Origin: Novosphingobium aquimarinum
Lineage (GTDB): Bacteria; Pseudomonadota; Alphaproteobacteria; Sphingomonadales; Sphingomonadaceae
Reading direction: 5' to 3'
DNA length: 64,000 bases
NCBI RefSeq assembly: GCF_009746585.1
Contig: NZ_WRPO01000002.1
Span: forward strand, 346,978 to 410,977
Part shown: piece after piece, positions 28,025-36,922 of the stretch
How the letters are laid out: each line of letters begins with the position of its first letter
Position numbering within the stretch: the stretch's first letter is position 1
Made by a program: the position numbers and the translations under genes
The notes under the pieces: generated by a model
What the model was told of the DNA's origin: nothing
Databases searched by the model: none
What the model saw: the letters and a program-made list of their open reading frames with translations, nothing else

Positions 28025-28228
28025 ATGCTCATGTCCTCCCCAGATCGGGCCGCAAAGCTCAGCTATGGCCCCAACGCTTTTCGAGTTCTCGTGACCGGCG
28101 ATCACGTCGCATGCGCCGTGACGGGCGAGAAGATTCCGCTGGAAATGCTCCGCTACTGGAGCGCCGAGCGGCAGGAAGCCTATGCATCGGCCGAAATCGC
28201 GACCAGGCGCCTGCTCGGCCAGGCCTGA
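28025..28228 (+). CDS. DUF2093 domain protein
   Basis: A 67-residue protein, LSYGPNAFRVLVTGDHVACAVTGEKIPLEMLRYWS then RQEAYASAEIAT, in pieces typical of the small DUF2093 family widespread in alphaproteobacteria. The function is unknown. A second ATG two codons in is an alternative start. The stop TGA overlaps the next start as TGATG, so it is coupled to the M23 peptidase. Confidence 0.85.
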   Translation: MLMSSPDRAAKLSYGPNAFRVLVTGDHVACAVTGEKIPLEMLRYWSAERQEAYASAEIATRRLLGQA

Positions 28229-29157
28229 TGCGCCGTGGATTGCTAGCTGGGCTGCTGGGCGCAGGCGGAATCGCCGCACTGCTCGCCAGTTGCGTCTCCG
28301 GCGGTTCCTCGACACCCGAGCGCGCGCGCACCAGTGCCGCGCCGCGACCTGGCCCCGCCACACCGGCCCCCGCGCCCCCGCCTGAACCGGTTCGCCCCGC
28401 CGTCTTCGCCTTTGCCGGCGAAATCGAGCAAGGGGGCTGGATCAAGGGCACTGTGCCGGGCGGGACCCGGACGCTGCTGTTCAACGGCACGGAAATTCCG
28501 TTCGACGCGAACGGCGTGTTCTTCGCCGCGTTCGATCGCGATGCCGGGCCCACCGCAAGCCTCGTCGCCCGTCTTGCCGACGGCCGCACCGTAACGCGCG
28601 CGCTCGCGGTCGCGCCGCGCGACTGGCAGATCGAACGCGTCAACATCGCTCGGCGTACGGACGGCCCGAGCGAGGCCTTCATGCGCATCCGCCGGCCCGA
28701 ACTGGCCCAGATCGTCGCGGCCCGCGCCAAGCGGACGGGCGCCGATGGCTGGCGTCAGGACTTCATCTGGCCGGTCAAGGGGCGGATCTCGGGTCGGTTC
28801 GGCTCGCAGCGGATCTATCGCGGCGAGCCCGGCAGCTACCACTCGGGGCTCGACATCTCGAGCGGGACCAGCGGCACGCCGTTCGTCGCCCCGGCCGATG
28901 GCGTGGTCATTCTGGCCGCCCAGAGCCCCTTCTCGCTCGAAGGCAATCTATTGATGATCGACCATGGTCATGGCCTCAACAGCGCCTTCCTGCACTGCTC
29001 GCAAATCCTGGTGCGTGAGGGCGAGAGCGTGCGCCAGGGGCAGGTGATCGGCAAGATCGGCAGCACCGGGCGTGCCACCGGCCCGCATTTGCACTGGTCG
29101 ATGAAATGGAACGATGCGCGGATCGATCCGATCCTGCTCACCGGCCCGATGAATTAG
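28228..29157 (+). CDS. M23-family peptidoglycan endopeptidase, lipoprotein
   Basis: A 309-residue lipoprotein. The signal ends LLGAGGIAALLASC, with the cysteine as lipid anchor; a proline/alanine linker follows. The C-terminal LytM/M23 domain carries the zinc ligands in YHSGLDIS and TGPHLHWSM, both intact, so it may be an active enzyme that cuts peptide cross-links. The middle region resembles a beta-sandwich. It is coupled to the DUF2093 gene. Confidence 0.9.
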   Translation: MRRGLLAGLLGAGGIAALLASCVSGGSSTPERARTSAAPRPGPATPAPAPPPEPVRPAVFAFAGEIEQGGWIKGTVPGGTRTLLFNGTEIPFDANGVFFAAFDRDAGPTASLVARLADGRTVTRALAVAPRDWQIERVNIARRTDGPSEAFMRIRRPELAQIVAARAKRTGADGWRQDFIWPVKGRISGRFGSQRIYRGEPGSYHSGLDISSGTSGTPFVAPADGVVILAAQSPFSLEGNLLMIDHGHGLNSAFLHCSQILVREGESVRQGQVIGKIGSTGRATGPHLHWSMKWNDARIDPILLTGPMN

Positions 29158-29556
29158 GCAGCTTGCGGCGCTCAACCTAACCCAAGTTACGGCCACCCAT
29201 ACAAAGTAGCCTGCATCGAACCGCGGCCGATGCCTCCGAGTACCGGAGCGCGAGCCATCTGCTTGTGAAATGAAAGTTTCGGTGTCTCCTCGCAAAGCGC
29301 AACTTTAGGCTTCGCCGCTTCTGTAATGGTGCAAAGAAATAACACATCGGCTCAATCGCCAGAAGTTTGGGTCGATTAGCGGCTGTTGCGCCAAGGACAC
29401 AGCGTCCGCAAAACGTCATGAACTCCCTTCATTTGCTTTGCTGCGGCAGAGGCGTTCCGCCAATAAAGGCCAATCCGTTCCGGCGCGCTACTCATCTAGG
29501 GGACACATGATGAGGGCTGGCTCAGGCCAAGTCGGGGATCTGGCACGGGGGCAAGA
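29158..29556. other. Long non-coding region upstream of the TonB-dependent receptor
   Basis: About 400 bp with no supported gene. It has lower GC than its flanks, with A/T-rich stretches around 29329-29345 and 29457-29475, as expected for a promoter and regulatory region. No convincing Fur box is visible. Confidence 0.45.
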
Positions 29557-29588
29557 AGCGGCGACAGCCGCTGCCCTTCTATAAAGGG
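29557..29588 (+). promoter_or_regulatory. Double-hairpin leader overlapping the receptor ribosome binding site
   Basis: Two consecutive hairpins precede the GTG start at 29597: AGCGGC-GACA-GCCGCT (29557-29572) and CCCTT-CTATA-AAGGG (29574-29588). The second pairs the AAGGG of the ribosome binding site, so it could limit translation or act as a switch (inference). Confidence 0.45.
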
Positions 29589-29596
29589 ACTTAAAC

Positions 29597-32545
29597 GTGA
29601 AAAAAACCACACTGACTGCTCTGAAGGTCGGTTCGGCGCCGATGGTGCTAGGCGTCGCCATGATGTCTGGCCCGGTGTACGCGCAGGTTGCGGAAGAAAC
29701 GCTGCCCGCTGACACGATCATCGTCACCGGTTCGCGCATTTCCAATCCGAACCTTGAACTCGCGGCGCCCGTCAACGTCACGACGGCCGACACGATCGAA
29801 CTGCAGCAGAACAACGTCGCCGAAGAAATTCTCCGCGAGATTCCGGGTATCGTCCCGTCGATCGGTTCCGCGGTCAACAACGGCAACGGCGGCGCCAGCT
29901 ACGTCAACCTTCGTGGTCTCGGCTCGACCCGCAACATCGTCCTGCTCGACGGTGAGCGCATCGTTCCGTCCGACATCGTCGGCCGCGTCGACCTCAACAA
30001 TATTCCCGTCGCCCTCGTTGAGCGCGTCGACGTTCTGACCGGCGGTGCTTCGGCAACGTACGGCGCCGACGCCATCACCGGCGTCGTCAACTTCATCATC
30101 AACGACGACTTCGAAGGCCTCGAGCTCAACGGTGGCTACCAGATCACCGAGCGTGGCGATGGCGGCACGTTCCGCGTCGACCTGACCACGGGCGCCAGCT
30201 TCGACGATGGTCGCGGCAACGTCATTCTTGGTATCGGCTACCAGGAATCGGACCCGGTCTATCAGGGTGCGCGCGACTTCTCGCTGTTCAACATCGATTC
30301 CTTCTCGGGCGGCGGTGGCGGCTCGGGCACGGCGGTGCCCGCGCGTCTCGCGGTCCCCGGTTCGGGCACGCTGCAGATCTCGCCCAGCGGTCAGTCGCTG
30401 GTCGGCACCTACGCGCCGTTCAACTTCAACCCGTTCAACATCTTCAACACGCCGTTCGAGCGCTACAACATCTTCGCCAGCGCGAAGTATGAAGTCGCGG
30501 ACAACATCGAGGTATACTCGCGCGGTCTGTTCTCGAAGCAGACGGTCTCGACGATCATCGCGCCTTCGGGCTCGTTCGGCATTGGTGTCGACATTCCGCT
30601 CTCGAACCCGTTCCTGACCGAAGGCATCCGCAATCAGCTTTGCGGCGGCTTCGGTATCAGCGCGGCCGATTGCGCCGCCGGCGCCGCGGCGACCGACCCG
30701 AACGATCCGGCCTACCGCACGATCACGACCTCGCTGTTCCGTCGCGCGGTCGAAGTCGGTCCGCGTATCTCGGACTACACGACGACGCTGTTCGACTATC
30801 GCCTGGGCGTGCGTGGTGATCTCACCAGCACGATCGGCTTCGACATTTCGGGTAGCTACGGCGAATCCGAAAATGCGCAGCAGATCCAGAACTACGTGCT
30901 CAACAGCCGTATTCGCCAGTCGCTGCTCGCCACCAATCCCAACACCTGCCTCGACGAGTCGAACGGCTGTGTGCCGGTGAACTTCTTCACCCCGACGGCG
31001 ACTGTCTTCACTCCCGAACAGCTCGACTTCCTGTCGGACACCTCGCAGGTCACCAACAAGTCTTCGCTCGCGCAGGCGCGTGCCAGCCTTGATGGCGACT
31101 TTGGGTATGCCCTGCCGTGGGCGTCCGATGCGATCAACTTCGTGATCGGTGCGGAATTCCGCGAGTACAACGCTAGCCAGGTTTCCGACTCGCTCGCCAA
31201 GGCGGGTGACCTCGGTGGCGCCGGCGGCGCGGCTCCGGACATCAACGGCGGCTACAAGGTCTACGAAGCGTTCGGTGAAATCGCGATCCCGCTGGTTCAG
31301 GATCGTCCCTTCTTCGACGAGCTGACCCTGAACGCCGGCATCCGTCAGTCGCACTATGAAGTCGATTCGCCGAGCGAACCGACCTACAACACCACGACCT
31401 GGACGGTTCGCGGTTCGTGGGCCCCGGTGCCAGACGTCAAGATCCGCGGTGGCTACAGCCGCGCGGTTCGCGCGCCGAACATCTCGGAGCTGTTCTCGCC
31501 GGTCAACACGGTGCTGACCAACCTGTCGAACGACCCCTGCGCCACGCTCAACGACGAGGGCAATCCGGTTCTCGACGATGGCGTGCCACGTCCGGCTCCC
31601 AGCGGCACACTGCGGGAAGTGTGTCTTGCCCAGGGTGCGAATGCGGGTAACATCAATTCGATCGCGCAGCCGATCTCGGGTCAGGCCAACGCCACCATCG
31701 GTGGTAACCTTGACCTCGGTCCGGAAACGGCAAGCACTTGGACTGCCGGCGTCATCCTTCAGCCCCGCGTTGTTCCTGGTCTGACCCTTACGGTCGACTA
31801 CTACAACATCAAGGTGAAGGACTACATCTCGGCCCCGACGCCGGGTGACGCGATCAGCGCTTGCTTCGACAACCTCGATCCGACCAGCGCTGCCTGTCTC
31901 GCGATTGGCCGCGACCCGATCACGGGTGGTCTGAGCGGCGATCCGGCCACCACGCCGGGTCTGTTCCTCAGCCTGTCGAACCTCGGCAAGATCAAGACTT
32001 CGGGCGTCGATTTCAACCTGAGCTATCAGCGTGACATCGGCTTCGCGAACCTGATCCTGAACGCGGCCGGCAACTGGACCGACAACCAGACGTTCCAGTC
32101 CAGCCCGTCGGCGGCGCCGCTCGATTGCATCGGCATCTTCTCGGAGAACTGTGGATCGCTGGCCCCTGAATGGCAGTGGTCGGTCCGTGGTACGCTTGCA
32201 TTCGAGGCGGTCGACGTCTCGTTGCTGTGGCGCCACATCGATGGTTTCGATTACGAGTTCGGCGATGCCTTCGAAGGCACCCTGCCCGCGAGCGTGGGTC
32301 CGGTTGCCGGCAAGGAAGTCAACTTCAACCGTATCGATGCCTATGACTACTTCGACCTGACCACGCGTTGGAACGCGACCGAGCACTTCTCGTTCACGTT
32401 CTCGATCCAGAACCTGTTCGACAAGCAGCCCCCGATCGTCGGTGGCAATGTCGGCTCGACCACCTACAACAGCGGCAACACCTACCCGTCGACCTACGAC
32501 GCGCTGGGTCGCCGTTATGCGATCGCCGCGAAGCTCCGCTTCTAA
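29597..32545 (+). CDS. TonB-dependent receptor
   Basis: A 982-residue outer-membrane receptor starting at GTG with AAAGGGA upstream. The signal peptide ends MMSGPVYAQ, followed by a TonB-box-like stretch TIIVTGSRI. The plug domain (about 55-170) includes VNLRGLGSTRNIVLLDG and GGASATYGADAITGVVNFI; the rest is a beta-barrel ending in the consensus terminal phenylalanine (AAKLRF). Cargo is unknown: the plug belongs to the large sphingomonad group often paired with enzymes rather than siderophore genes. No tonB or exbB is nearby. A strong terminator follows. Confidence 0.95.
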   Translation: MKKTTLTALKVGSAPMVLGVAMMSGPVYAQVAEETLPADTIIVTGSRISNPNLELAAPVNVTTADTIELQQNNVAEEILREIPGIVPSIGSAVNNGNGGASYVNLRGLGSTRNIVLLDGERIVPSDIVGRVDLNNIPVALVERVDVLTGGASATYGADAITGVVNFIINDDFEGLELNGGYQITERGDGGTFRVDLTTGASFDDGRGNVILGIGYQESDPVYQGARDFSLFNIDSFSGGGGGSGTAVPARLAVPGSGTLQISPSGQSLVGTYAPFNFNPFNIFNTPFERYNIFASAKYEVADNIEVYSRGLFSKQTVSTIIAPSGSFGIGVDIPLSNPFLTEGIRNQLCGGFGISAADCAAGAAATDPNDPAYRTITTSLFRRAVEVGPRISDYTTTLFDYRLGVRGDLTSTIGFDISGSYGESENAQQIQNYVLNSRIRQSLLATNPNTCLDESNGCVPVNFFTPTATVFTPEQLDFLSDTSQVTNKSSLAQARASLDGDFGYALPWASDAINFVIGAEFREYNASQVSDSLAKAGDLGGAGGAAPDINGGYKVYEAFGEIAIPLVQDRPFFDELTLNAGIRQSHYEVDSPSEPTYNTTTWTVRGSWAPVPDVKIRGGYSRAVRAPNISELFSPVNTVLTNLSNDPCATLNDEGNPVLDDGVPRPAPSGTLREVCLAQGANAGNINSIAQPISGQANATIGGNLDLGPETASTWTAGVILQPRVVPGLTLTVDYYNIKVKDYISAPTPGDAISACFDNLDPTSAACLAIGRDPITGGLSGDPATTPGLFLSLSNLGKIKTSGVDFNLSYQRDIGFANLILNAAGNWTDNQTFQSSPSAAPLDCIGIFSENCGSLAPEWQWSVRGTLAFEAVDVSLLWRHIDGFDYEFGDAFEGTLPASVGPVAGKEVNFNRIDAYDYFDLTTRWNATEHFSFTFSIQNLFDKQPPIVGGNVGSTTYNSGNTYPSTYDALGRRYAIAAKLRF

Positions 32546-32567
32546 GCATCGCGTCTTCGGACATGAG

Positions 32568-32599
32568 AAAGGGCAGCTCCTCGGAGCTGCCCTTTTTTT
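32568..32599 (+). terminator. Intrinsic terminator after the TonB-dependent receptor
   Basis: AAAGGGCAGCTCC (32568-32580) and GGAGCTGCCCTTT (32583-32595) pair to an 11-bp or longer stem around CTCG, followed by seven T. The receptor is transcribed alone. Confidence 0.93.
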
Positions 32600-32644
32600 G
32601 TTGTTCAGGAAGGGCGGAACGCGCGATCGGCGCGGTCGCGCCGG

Positions 32645-33658
32645 TCAGGGCAGCAAAGGCCGGGGCAGTTCGAGCGGAATCGAGAAAGTCCCGGCGATAT
32701 GCGTCGCCCATTGCGAAACCTTTTCCAGTTCGTCGCCATGGGCGGTGCGAACCGCCTCGCGTTGAGTCTGGAACGCGGCGGCATCGAACGCGCCGCCGGT
32801 CTTGCTGTCGCGACCGATCGCGCCACTCGCCTCGGATTCTGCTGCATCGAAACCGTAATGAGCGATGCTGGCGGCGATCACTTCAGCGGGTTCCTCGATC
32901 AAGTGGCTCGACGCCAGGCTGCGCAAGCGCCCGGGCTGCGTCTCCAGCAGCTTCCCGAAAGCCTGCTGCTGTGCCAGCCAGCCTACGGCGGCGATCTGAA
33001 GATCGGACTGGAGGAACAACTCTTCCGGACCGAACCCGAGGTTGCCGAACCCGTCGGTCAGGTAGCCGCGCAACAGCTCGCGCACCCACAGCCGGCACCA
33101 CAATCCCTTCTTCGCGACAGATGCGAGAAAGTCCTCGAGCGGAGCATAGAGCAGGATTGCTCGCGCCTCGGGCACCATCGCAAGCAGCGCGGGGATCAGC
33201 GGATTGACGATGTTGGAAGGCTTGACGACGATGCCCTGCTCGCCGGGGTAGGGCCGGGCCAACAAGCGAAGCGCCGTGCGAGCGACGCCTTCGACAGCCT
33301 CCGGCCGCGCGCCGCGTCGCCTGAAGCCGACCACGTCATTGAGGATGACCGGCTCGGAGAGACTTGCCGTCCGGCCGGGCCGGTCAAGGGCGTGCGCCAG
33401 CATCGTCGAGCTGCAGAAGGCCGAATGGAACAGGAAGTGCAGACCGGACGCCGTCCCGGAGGTAAACGCTCCTTCCAGCCCGCTTCGCGGCACTTCGACG
33501 CGCTGCGCCTCGCTCCCGAGACATTCTTCGGTGAGAAACGGCACCGAACTGCGAAGCGCGCGTGGCACGAGGCGAAACTGGATGCTGTCCGTGTCGGGCA
33601 CGTAGCGGTGGGCGTGCCAAGCAGCGTCGGTCTGCGCGAATGCGGGATTTCCGGTCAT
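32645..33658 (-). CDS. Sulfotransferase-like protein A
   Basis: A 337-residue protein of no named family. Residues 76-87, LFHSAFCSSTML, resemble the P-loop-like 5'-phosphosulfate-binding motif of PAPS sulfotransferases, and LSEPVILNDVV follows as in the same fold. VVKPSNIVNPLIPALL and ARAILLYAPLEDFLASV fit the second strand and the 3'-phosphate region. The second protein at 36923 shares the FHxxxxxST...EPxIL pattern. It converges on the receptor gene. Sulfotransferase activity is an inference from motifs. Confidence 0.65.
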   Translation of the reverse strand: MTGNPAFAQTDAAWHAHRYVPDTDSIQFRLVPRALRSSVPFLTEECLGSEAQRVEVPRSGLEGAFTSGTASGLHFLFHSAFCSSTMLAHALDRPGRTASLSEPVILNDVVGFRRRGARPEAVEGVARTALRLLARPYPGEQGIVVKPSNIVNPLIPALLAMVPEARAILLYAPLEDFLASVAKKGLWCRLWVRELLRGYLTDGFGNLGFGPEELFLQSDLQIAAVGWLAQQQAFGKLLETQPGRLRSLASSHLIEEPAEVIAASIAHYGFDAAESEASGAIGRDSKTGGAFDAAAFQTQREAVRTAHGDELEKVSQWATHIAGTFSIPLELPRPLLP

Positions 33659-33808
33659 GCTCCGTCATCCCTAATGAACGGCGGCACCGTTGCAAACCGT
33701 TCGATCCGCTGGGCGAAAGCGAAAGACCGGATTTGGTCATACACATTCGCGACACAATCGGTTATGATGTACTGCAACAAAGACCACTAACCAGGAAGTT
33801 TTTGTCTT

Positions 33809-34072
33809 ATGCTCGAACTCCTAGCAGCAAGCCTGATCTTCGCTTCGGCGGCGGCAGGCGAACCCGCGACCAAGCAGCCTACCGAAGAGACTGCGGAGCC
33901 GACGGGCGACGATCGCATCAAGTGCAAGAGGCTCTCCGTTACCGGCAGCCTGACGCAGAAGGTCAAAACCTGCCGCACGATTGCGGAATGGCGTCGTCTG
34001 CGCGAAGGCAACAGCGACTATGCCCGCGACTTGCAGGATTACACCCGGACGCGTTCGCTCGGGGGGCCTTGA
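33809..34072 (+). CDS. Small exported protein (unknown)
   Basis: An 87-residue protein with a signal peptide MLELLAASLIFASAAAG. The mature part is charged with CKRLSVTGSLTQKVKTCRT, containing a cysteine pair that could form one disulfide. Similar short secreted proteins with a CKR...CRT...EWR pattern are frequent in sphingomonads; their role is unknown. AGGAAG precedes the start. Confidence 0.75.
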   Translation: MLELLAASLIFASAAAGEPATKQPTEETAEPTGDDRIKCKRLSVTGSLTQKVKTCRTIAEWRRLREGNSDYARDLQDYTRTRSLGGP

Positions 34073-34172
34073 CCTCGCGGACGTGATTGCCGAAGCACCG
34101 CTCTCGCCGCGATAAGCCGGCGGTCCTATTCCTGCGGCCTGCTTCGGCATGATCCGAGACGACGAGGGTGAC

Positions 34173-34724
34173 ATGATACGGCAGTTTTTCCGCGTTCCCT
34201 TGGCAGCGTTGGCCGCGCTGACGATGGCCATCGTCCCGGCTCAAGCCCGGGACGAATCCGATCCAAAAGCGCCTGAGGCCCTGAGCGAACTTGCGCGCTG
34301 TCGTGCGATCGCCGAACCGGCTGCGCGTCTCGCCTGCTACGACAAGGAAGCGTCCGCGCTCATCGCCGCGACCGAGGAAGGCACGGTCCGCGTCGTCGAT
34401 ACCGAAGAGGTCAAGACGATCCGGCGCTCGCTGTTCGGGTTCTCGCTGCCGAGCATCGGCTTGTTCGGCGGCGGCAGGGAAAAGGGCGAGCAAGAGGAAG
34501 TCAAACTGATCAATACGACGATCACGGACGTCCGCGCGCTGCCTTATGGCAAGTACCAATTCACGATCGCCGAGGGCGATGCGACCTGGCAGACGACCGA
34601 TGCCCCGCTGGCTCTGCGCAAGCCCAAGGTCGGCGATGAAGTCGAACTCGAACGCGCCGCGCTCGGGTCCTATTGGGTCCGCTTCGAAGGCCAACGTGCG
34701 GTCAAAGGCAAGCGCGTTCAATAG
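34173..34724 (+). CDS. Exported conserved hypothetical protein
   Basis: A 183-residue protein. From the ATG at 34173 (GAGGG upstream) it has a signal peptide, RVPLAALAALTMAIVPAQA. The mature part begins with a short Cys-x9-Cys helix (ARCRAIAEPAARLACYD), a central glycine-rich hinge (SLPSIGLFGGGREKG) and a C-terminal beta region (LINTTITDVRALPYGKYQF, WQTTDAPLALRKPKVGDEV). The family is known only as hypothetical. An ATG eight codons upstream is less likely. Confidence 0.78.
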   Translation: MIRQFFRVPLAALAALTMAIVPAQARDESDPKAPEALSELARCRAIAEPAARLACYDKEASALIAATEEGTVRVVDTEEVKTIRRSLFGFSLPSIGLFGGGREKGEQEEVKLINTTITDVRALPYGKYQFTIAEGDATWQTTDAPLALRKPKVGDEVELERAALGSYWVRFEGQRAVKGKRVQ

Positions 34725-34783
34725 ACTCCGGTTCGGGGGCCAGCGCTCTGCCAAGGCCACCTGATGCCCGTCCGATCTCTAAC

Positions 34784-35842
34784 ATGGATGCGATGAGACA
34801 GTCGTCGCTTGAACCGACCGGGCACGCCGGACCGCTGCACCGGTTGGTGCGGTGGGCGCGCCCGATCGCGCTAGTGGGGCTTGGCGTTCTGCTCGCACTC
34901 ACCTGGGCGCACGCGGAGCGGCCACCCCCGCGCACAGGTCCCAGAATCCTGACGATGACGCCGCTGGCCCTGCCGACTCCGGCCATCCTGCGACCGCATC
35001 TGGGCGCCTTCCACCTGGCCGGGATCTGGCAGCTCGACAGCCCTGTGCCGCGGTTCGGCGGTTATTCCGCGCTCGTTCCGGTGAACCGGCGAAGGATGAT
35101 GGCGATCTCCGACCAGGGTGGCCGCATGCTCTTCAATCTGCCCGGCAAGGGGGAACCGAACGCCAAGTTCGGAGGCTCCAACAGGCTGTTCACAAAGGGT
35201 CGGGCGCGAGACATCGAATCGGCCACGTTCGATCCCGCGCACAAGGTCCTGCTGATGGGGCTGGAAGGCGCGAACACGATTGTGAGCACCGATCGGCGCT
35301 GGCGCAGCGCGCGCGAGGTCGCGCCTGCGCTGATTTCCGGTTGGGGCAAAAACAGCGGCGCGGAAGCCATGACCTGGCTGCAGGACGGCCGTGTCGTCCT
35401 CTTGCGTGAAGCCTTTGCCGGCTACTTCGATTCGGACGAGCACGAGGCGGTGATGTTCGACGGCAATCCGGTCGAGGGCGCGAAAGGCCATACCTTTCGG
35501 TTCATCGGGCCCGCCCGGTTCGCGCCCACCGACATGGCGCAAATGCCCGATGGCCGCGTGCTCATCCTGATGCGGCGGCTCGTCTGGCCGATGCCGCAGC
35601 GTTTCGCCGGAAGGCTGGCGATCGCCGATCCGCGCGAGATTCGTCCTGGCGGGATCTGGCGCGCGCGGGCCGTGGCGCGGCTCAGTTCCTCGCTTCCGGT
35701 CGACAACTTCGAGGGAATGGCCATTCTGCCGCAGGGCAAGGGCCGGATCGCGGTGTGGATCATCTCGGACGACAACAAAGGCGCCTTGCAGCGCACTTTG
35801 CTGTGGAAGCTCACCGTCGATCCAAAAGACCTAACGCGCTGA
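34784..35842 (+). CDS. Esterase-like activity of phytase family protein
   Basis: A 352-residue exported protein. A signal or anchor segment (PIALVGLGVLLALTWAHA) precedes a six-bladed beta-propeller-like domain of the phytase-esterase-like family (PF13449): FGGYSALVPVNRRRMMAISDQGG, RDIESATFDP, DNFEGMAILPQG and WIISDDN. The family binds Ca2+ and may hydrolyse phosphoesters, but activity is unproven. The start at 34784 or the ATG at 34793 are both possible. Confidence 0.8.
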   Translation: MDAMRQSSLEPTGHAGPLHRLVRWARPIALVGLGVLLALTWAHAERPPPRTGPRILTMTPLALPTPAILRPHLGAFHLAGIWQLDSPVPRFGGYSALVPVNRRRMMAISDQGGRMLFNLPGKGEPNAKFGGSNRLFTKGRARDIESATFDPAHKVLLMGLEGANTIVSTDRRWRSAREVAPALISGWGKNSGAEAMTWLQDGRVVLLREAFAGYFDSDEHEAVMFDGNPVEGAKGHTFRFIGPARFAPTDMAQMPDGRVLILMRRLVWPMPQRFAGRLAIADPREIRPGGIWRARAVARLSSSLPVDNFEGMAILPQGKGRIAVWIISDDNKGALQRTLLWKLTVDPKDLTR

Positions 35843-35870
35843 TGCGTCCTTCATGACCGCAAGCACGACA

Positions 35871-35899
35871 AAAGGCGCTCGGAAAACCCCGGCGCCTTT
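35871..35899. terminator. Bidirectional terminator between convergent genes
   Basis: AAAGGCGC (35871-35878) and GCGCCTTT (35892-35899) pair around a 13-nt loop whose CGG/CCG may extend the stem. It separates the phytase-esterase gene (+) from rpmB (-) and has short T tracts on both sides. Confidence 0.7.
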
Positions 35900-35949
35900 C
35901 CATCGTCAGACTGGTCTGCAGGCACCGCCCCGCGAGGGACGGCAGCGGT

Positions 35950-36234
35950 TCAGGCCGCCTGCTTCTTGCGCAGTTCGCGCTTCACCTTGAGCGCGCGGGG
36001 GCTGAGCTTGCCGTCCGCTGCCTTGAGCAGCCAGTTGTCCAAGCCGCCATTGTGCTCGACCGAGCGCAGCCCGTGCGTCGAGACGCGGAACTTGAAGCTG
36101 CGGTCCAGCGCTTCCGACATGAGCGTGACGTTCTGCAGGTTGGGCAGAAAGACGCGCTTCGTCTTGTTATTGGCGTGGCTGACGTTGCAGCCGACCTGGC
36201 GACCTTTGCCGGTCAGTTCGCAGATGCGGGACAT
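35950..36234 (-). CDS. rpmB: 50S ribosomal protein L28
   Basis: A 94-residue L28: [20 protein letters not shown] then [14 protein letters not shown], and the C-terminal [16 protein letters not shown]. Start 36234 is the conserved one; longer frames upstream are shadows. Promoter at 36280-36308. Confidence 0.97.
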   Translation of the reverse strand: MSRICELTGKGRQVGCNVSHANNKTKRVFLPNLQNVTLMSEALDRSFKFRVSTHGLRSVEHNGGLDNWLLKAADGKLSPRALKVKRELRKKQAA

Positions 36235-36279
36235 GCTGTTTCTCGCTCGAAAATTGTGCCGTTTGTACGGGAAGGCGCG

Positions 36280-36308
36280 CCCATACCGATTCCCCCGGCC
36301 AAGGTCAA
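36280..36308 (-). promoter_or_regulatory. rpmB promoter
   Basis: On the minus strand TTGACC (36308-36303), a 17-bp spacer and TATGGG (36285-36280) form a good housekeeping promoter. It implies a leader of about 39 nt before the rpmB start. Confidence 0.55.
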
Positions 36309-36345
36309 GTTGTACACAGGCCTGGGACGCGCTAGCGCGACCGGA

Positions 36346-36804
36346 ATGACCGCATGGCCGCTTCCCCAGCCCATGGTGCTCGCGCTCGAGCAGGCCCGGA
36401 TCGCGGCGAGCGAGGGGGAAGTGCCCATCGGCGCGGTCGTGGTCAAGGACGGCGAGGTCGTCGCGACGGGGCACAACTTGACGCGCCGGCTGCCGGATCC
36501 GACGGCGCATGCCGAAATCCTGGCCATCCGCCAGGCGGCGCAGGCGCTTGGGCAGGAACGGCTCGAAGGGTGCGAGCTGTGGGTTACGCTGGAGCCTTGC
36601 GCGATGTGCGCGGGGGCCATTGCCCATGCGCGCCTCGCCCGGCTCTATTACGCCGCGTCCGACCCCAAAGGCGGTGCCGTCGAGCATGGAGCACGGGTCT
36701 TCGAGCAGCCGCAATGCCTGCATCGCCCGGAGGTCTACTCCGGGATCGGCGAGGCCCTGGCGGCGAACCAGCTGCGCGAATTCTTCCGCGCGCGCCGCAC
36801 CTGA
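36346..36804 (+). CDS. tadA: tRNA-specific adenosine deaminase
   Basis: A 152-residue deaminase that converts A34 of tRNA-Arg(ACG) to inosine. The zinc site is H55-A-E57 and P84-C85-A-M-C88, both intact. [14 protein letters not shown] and the C-terminal LREFFRARR are typical. The start at 36346 is divergent from rpmB by 111 bp. Confidence 0.95.
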   Translation: MTAWPLPQPMVLALEQARIAASEGEVPIGAVVVKDGEVVATGHNLTRRLPDPTAHAEILAIRQAAQALGQERLEGCELWVTLEPCAMCAGAIAHARLARLYYAASDPKGGAVEHGARVFEQPQCLHRPEVYSGIGEALAANQLREFFRARRT

Positions 36805-36922
36805 TGCATCGGCACAGCGGCTCGACGCGTCCGCCGGGTGAGGGTATGCGCGGGCACGTGATGCGTACAGATTCCTTCACACACACTGGCGGAGCGGTGC
36901 CTTCGTTTGGACGCCGCGCGCG

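Noticed and set aside
29648..32386. A 912-codon open frame antisense to the TonB-dependent receptor
   Set aside because: It is arginine- and valine-rich shadow translation caused by GC-biased third positions; no domain, no start signal, and the receptor on the other strand is unmistakable.
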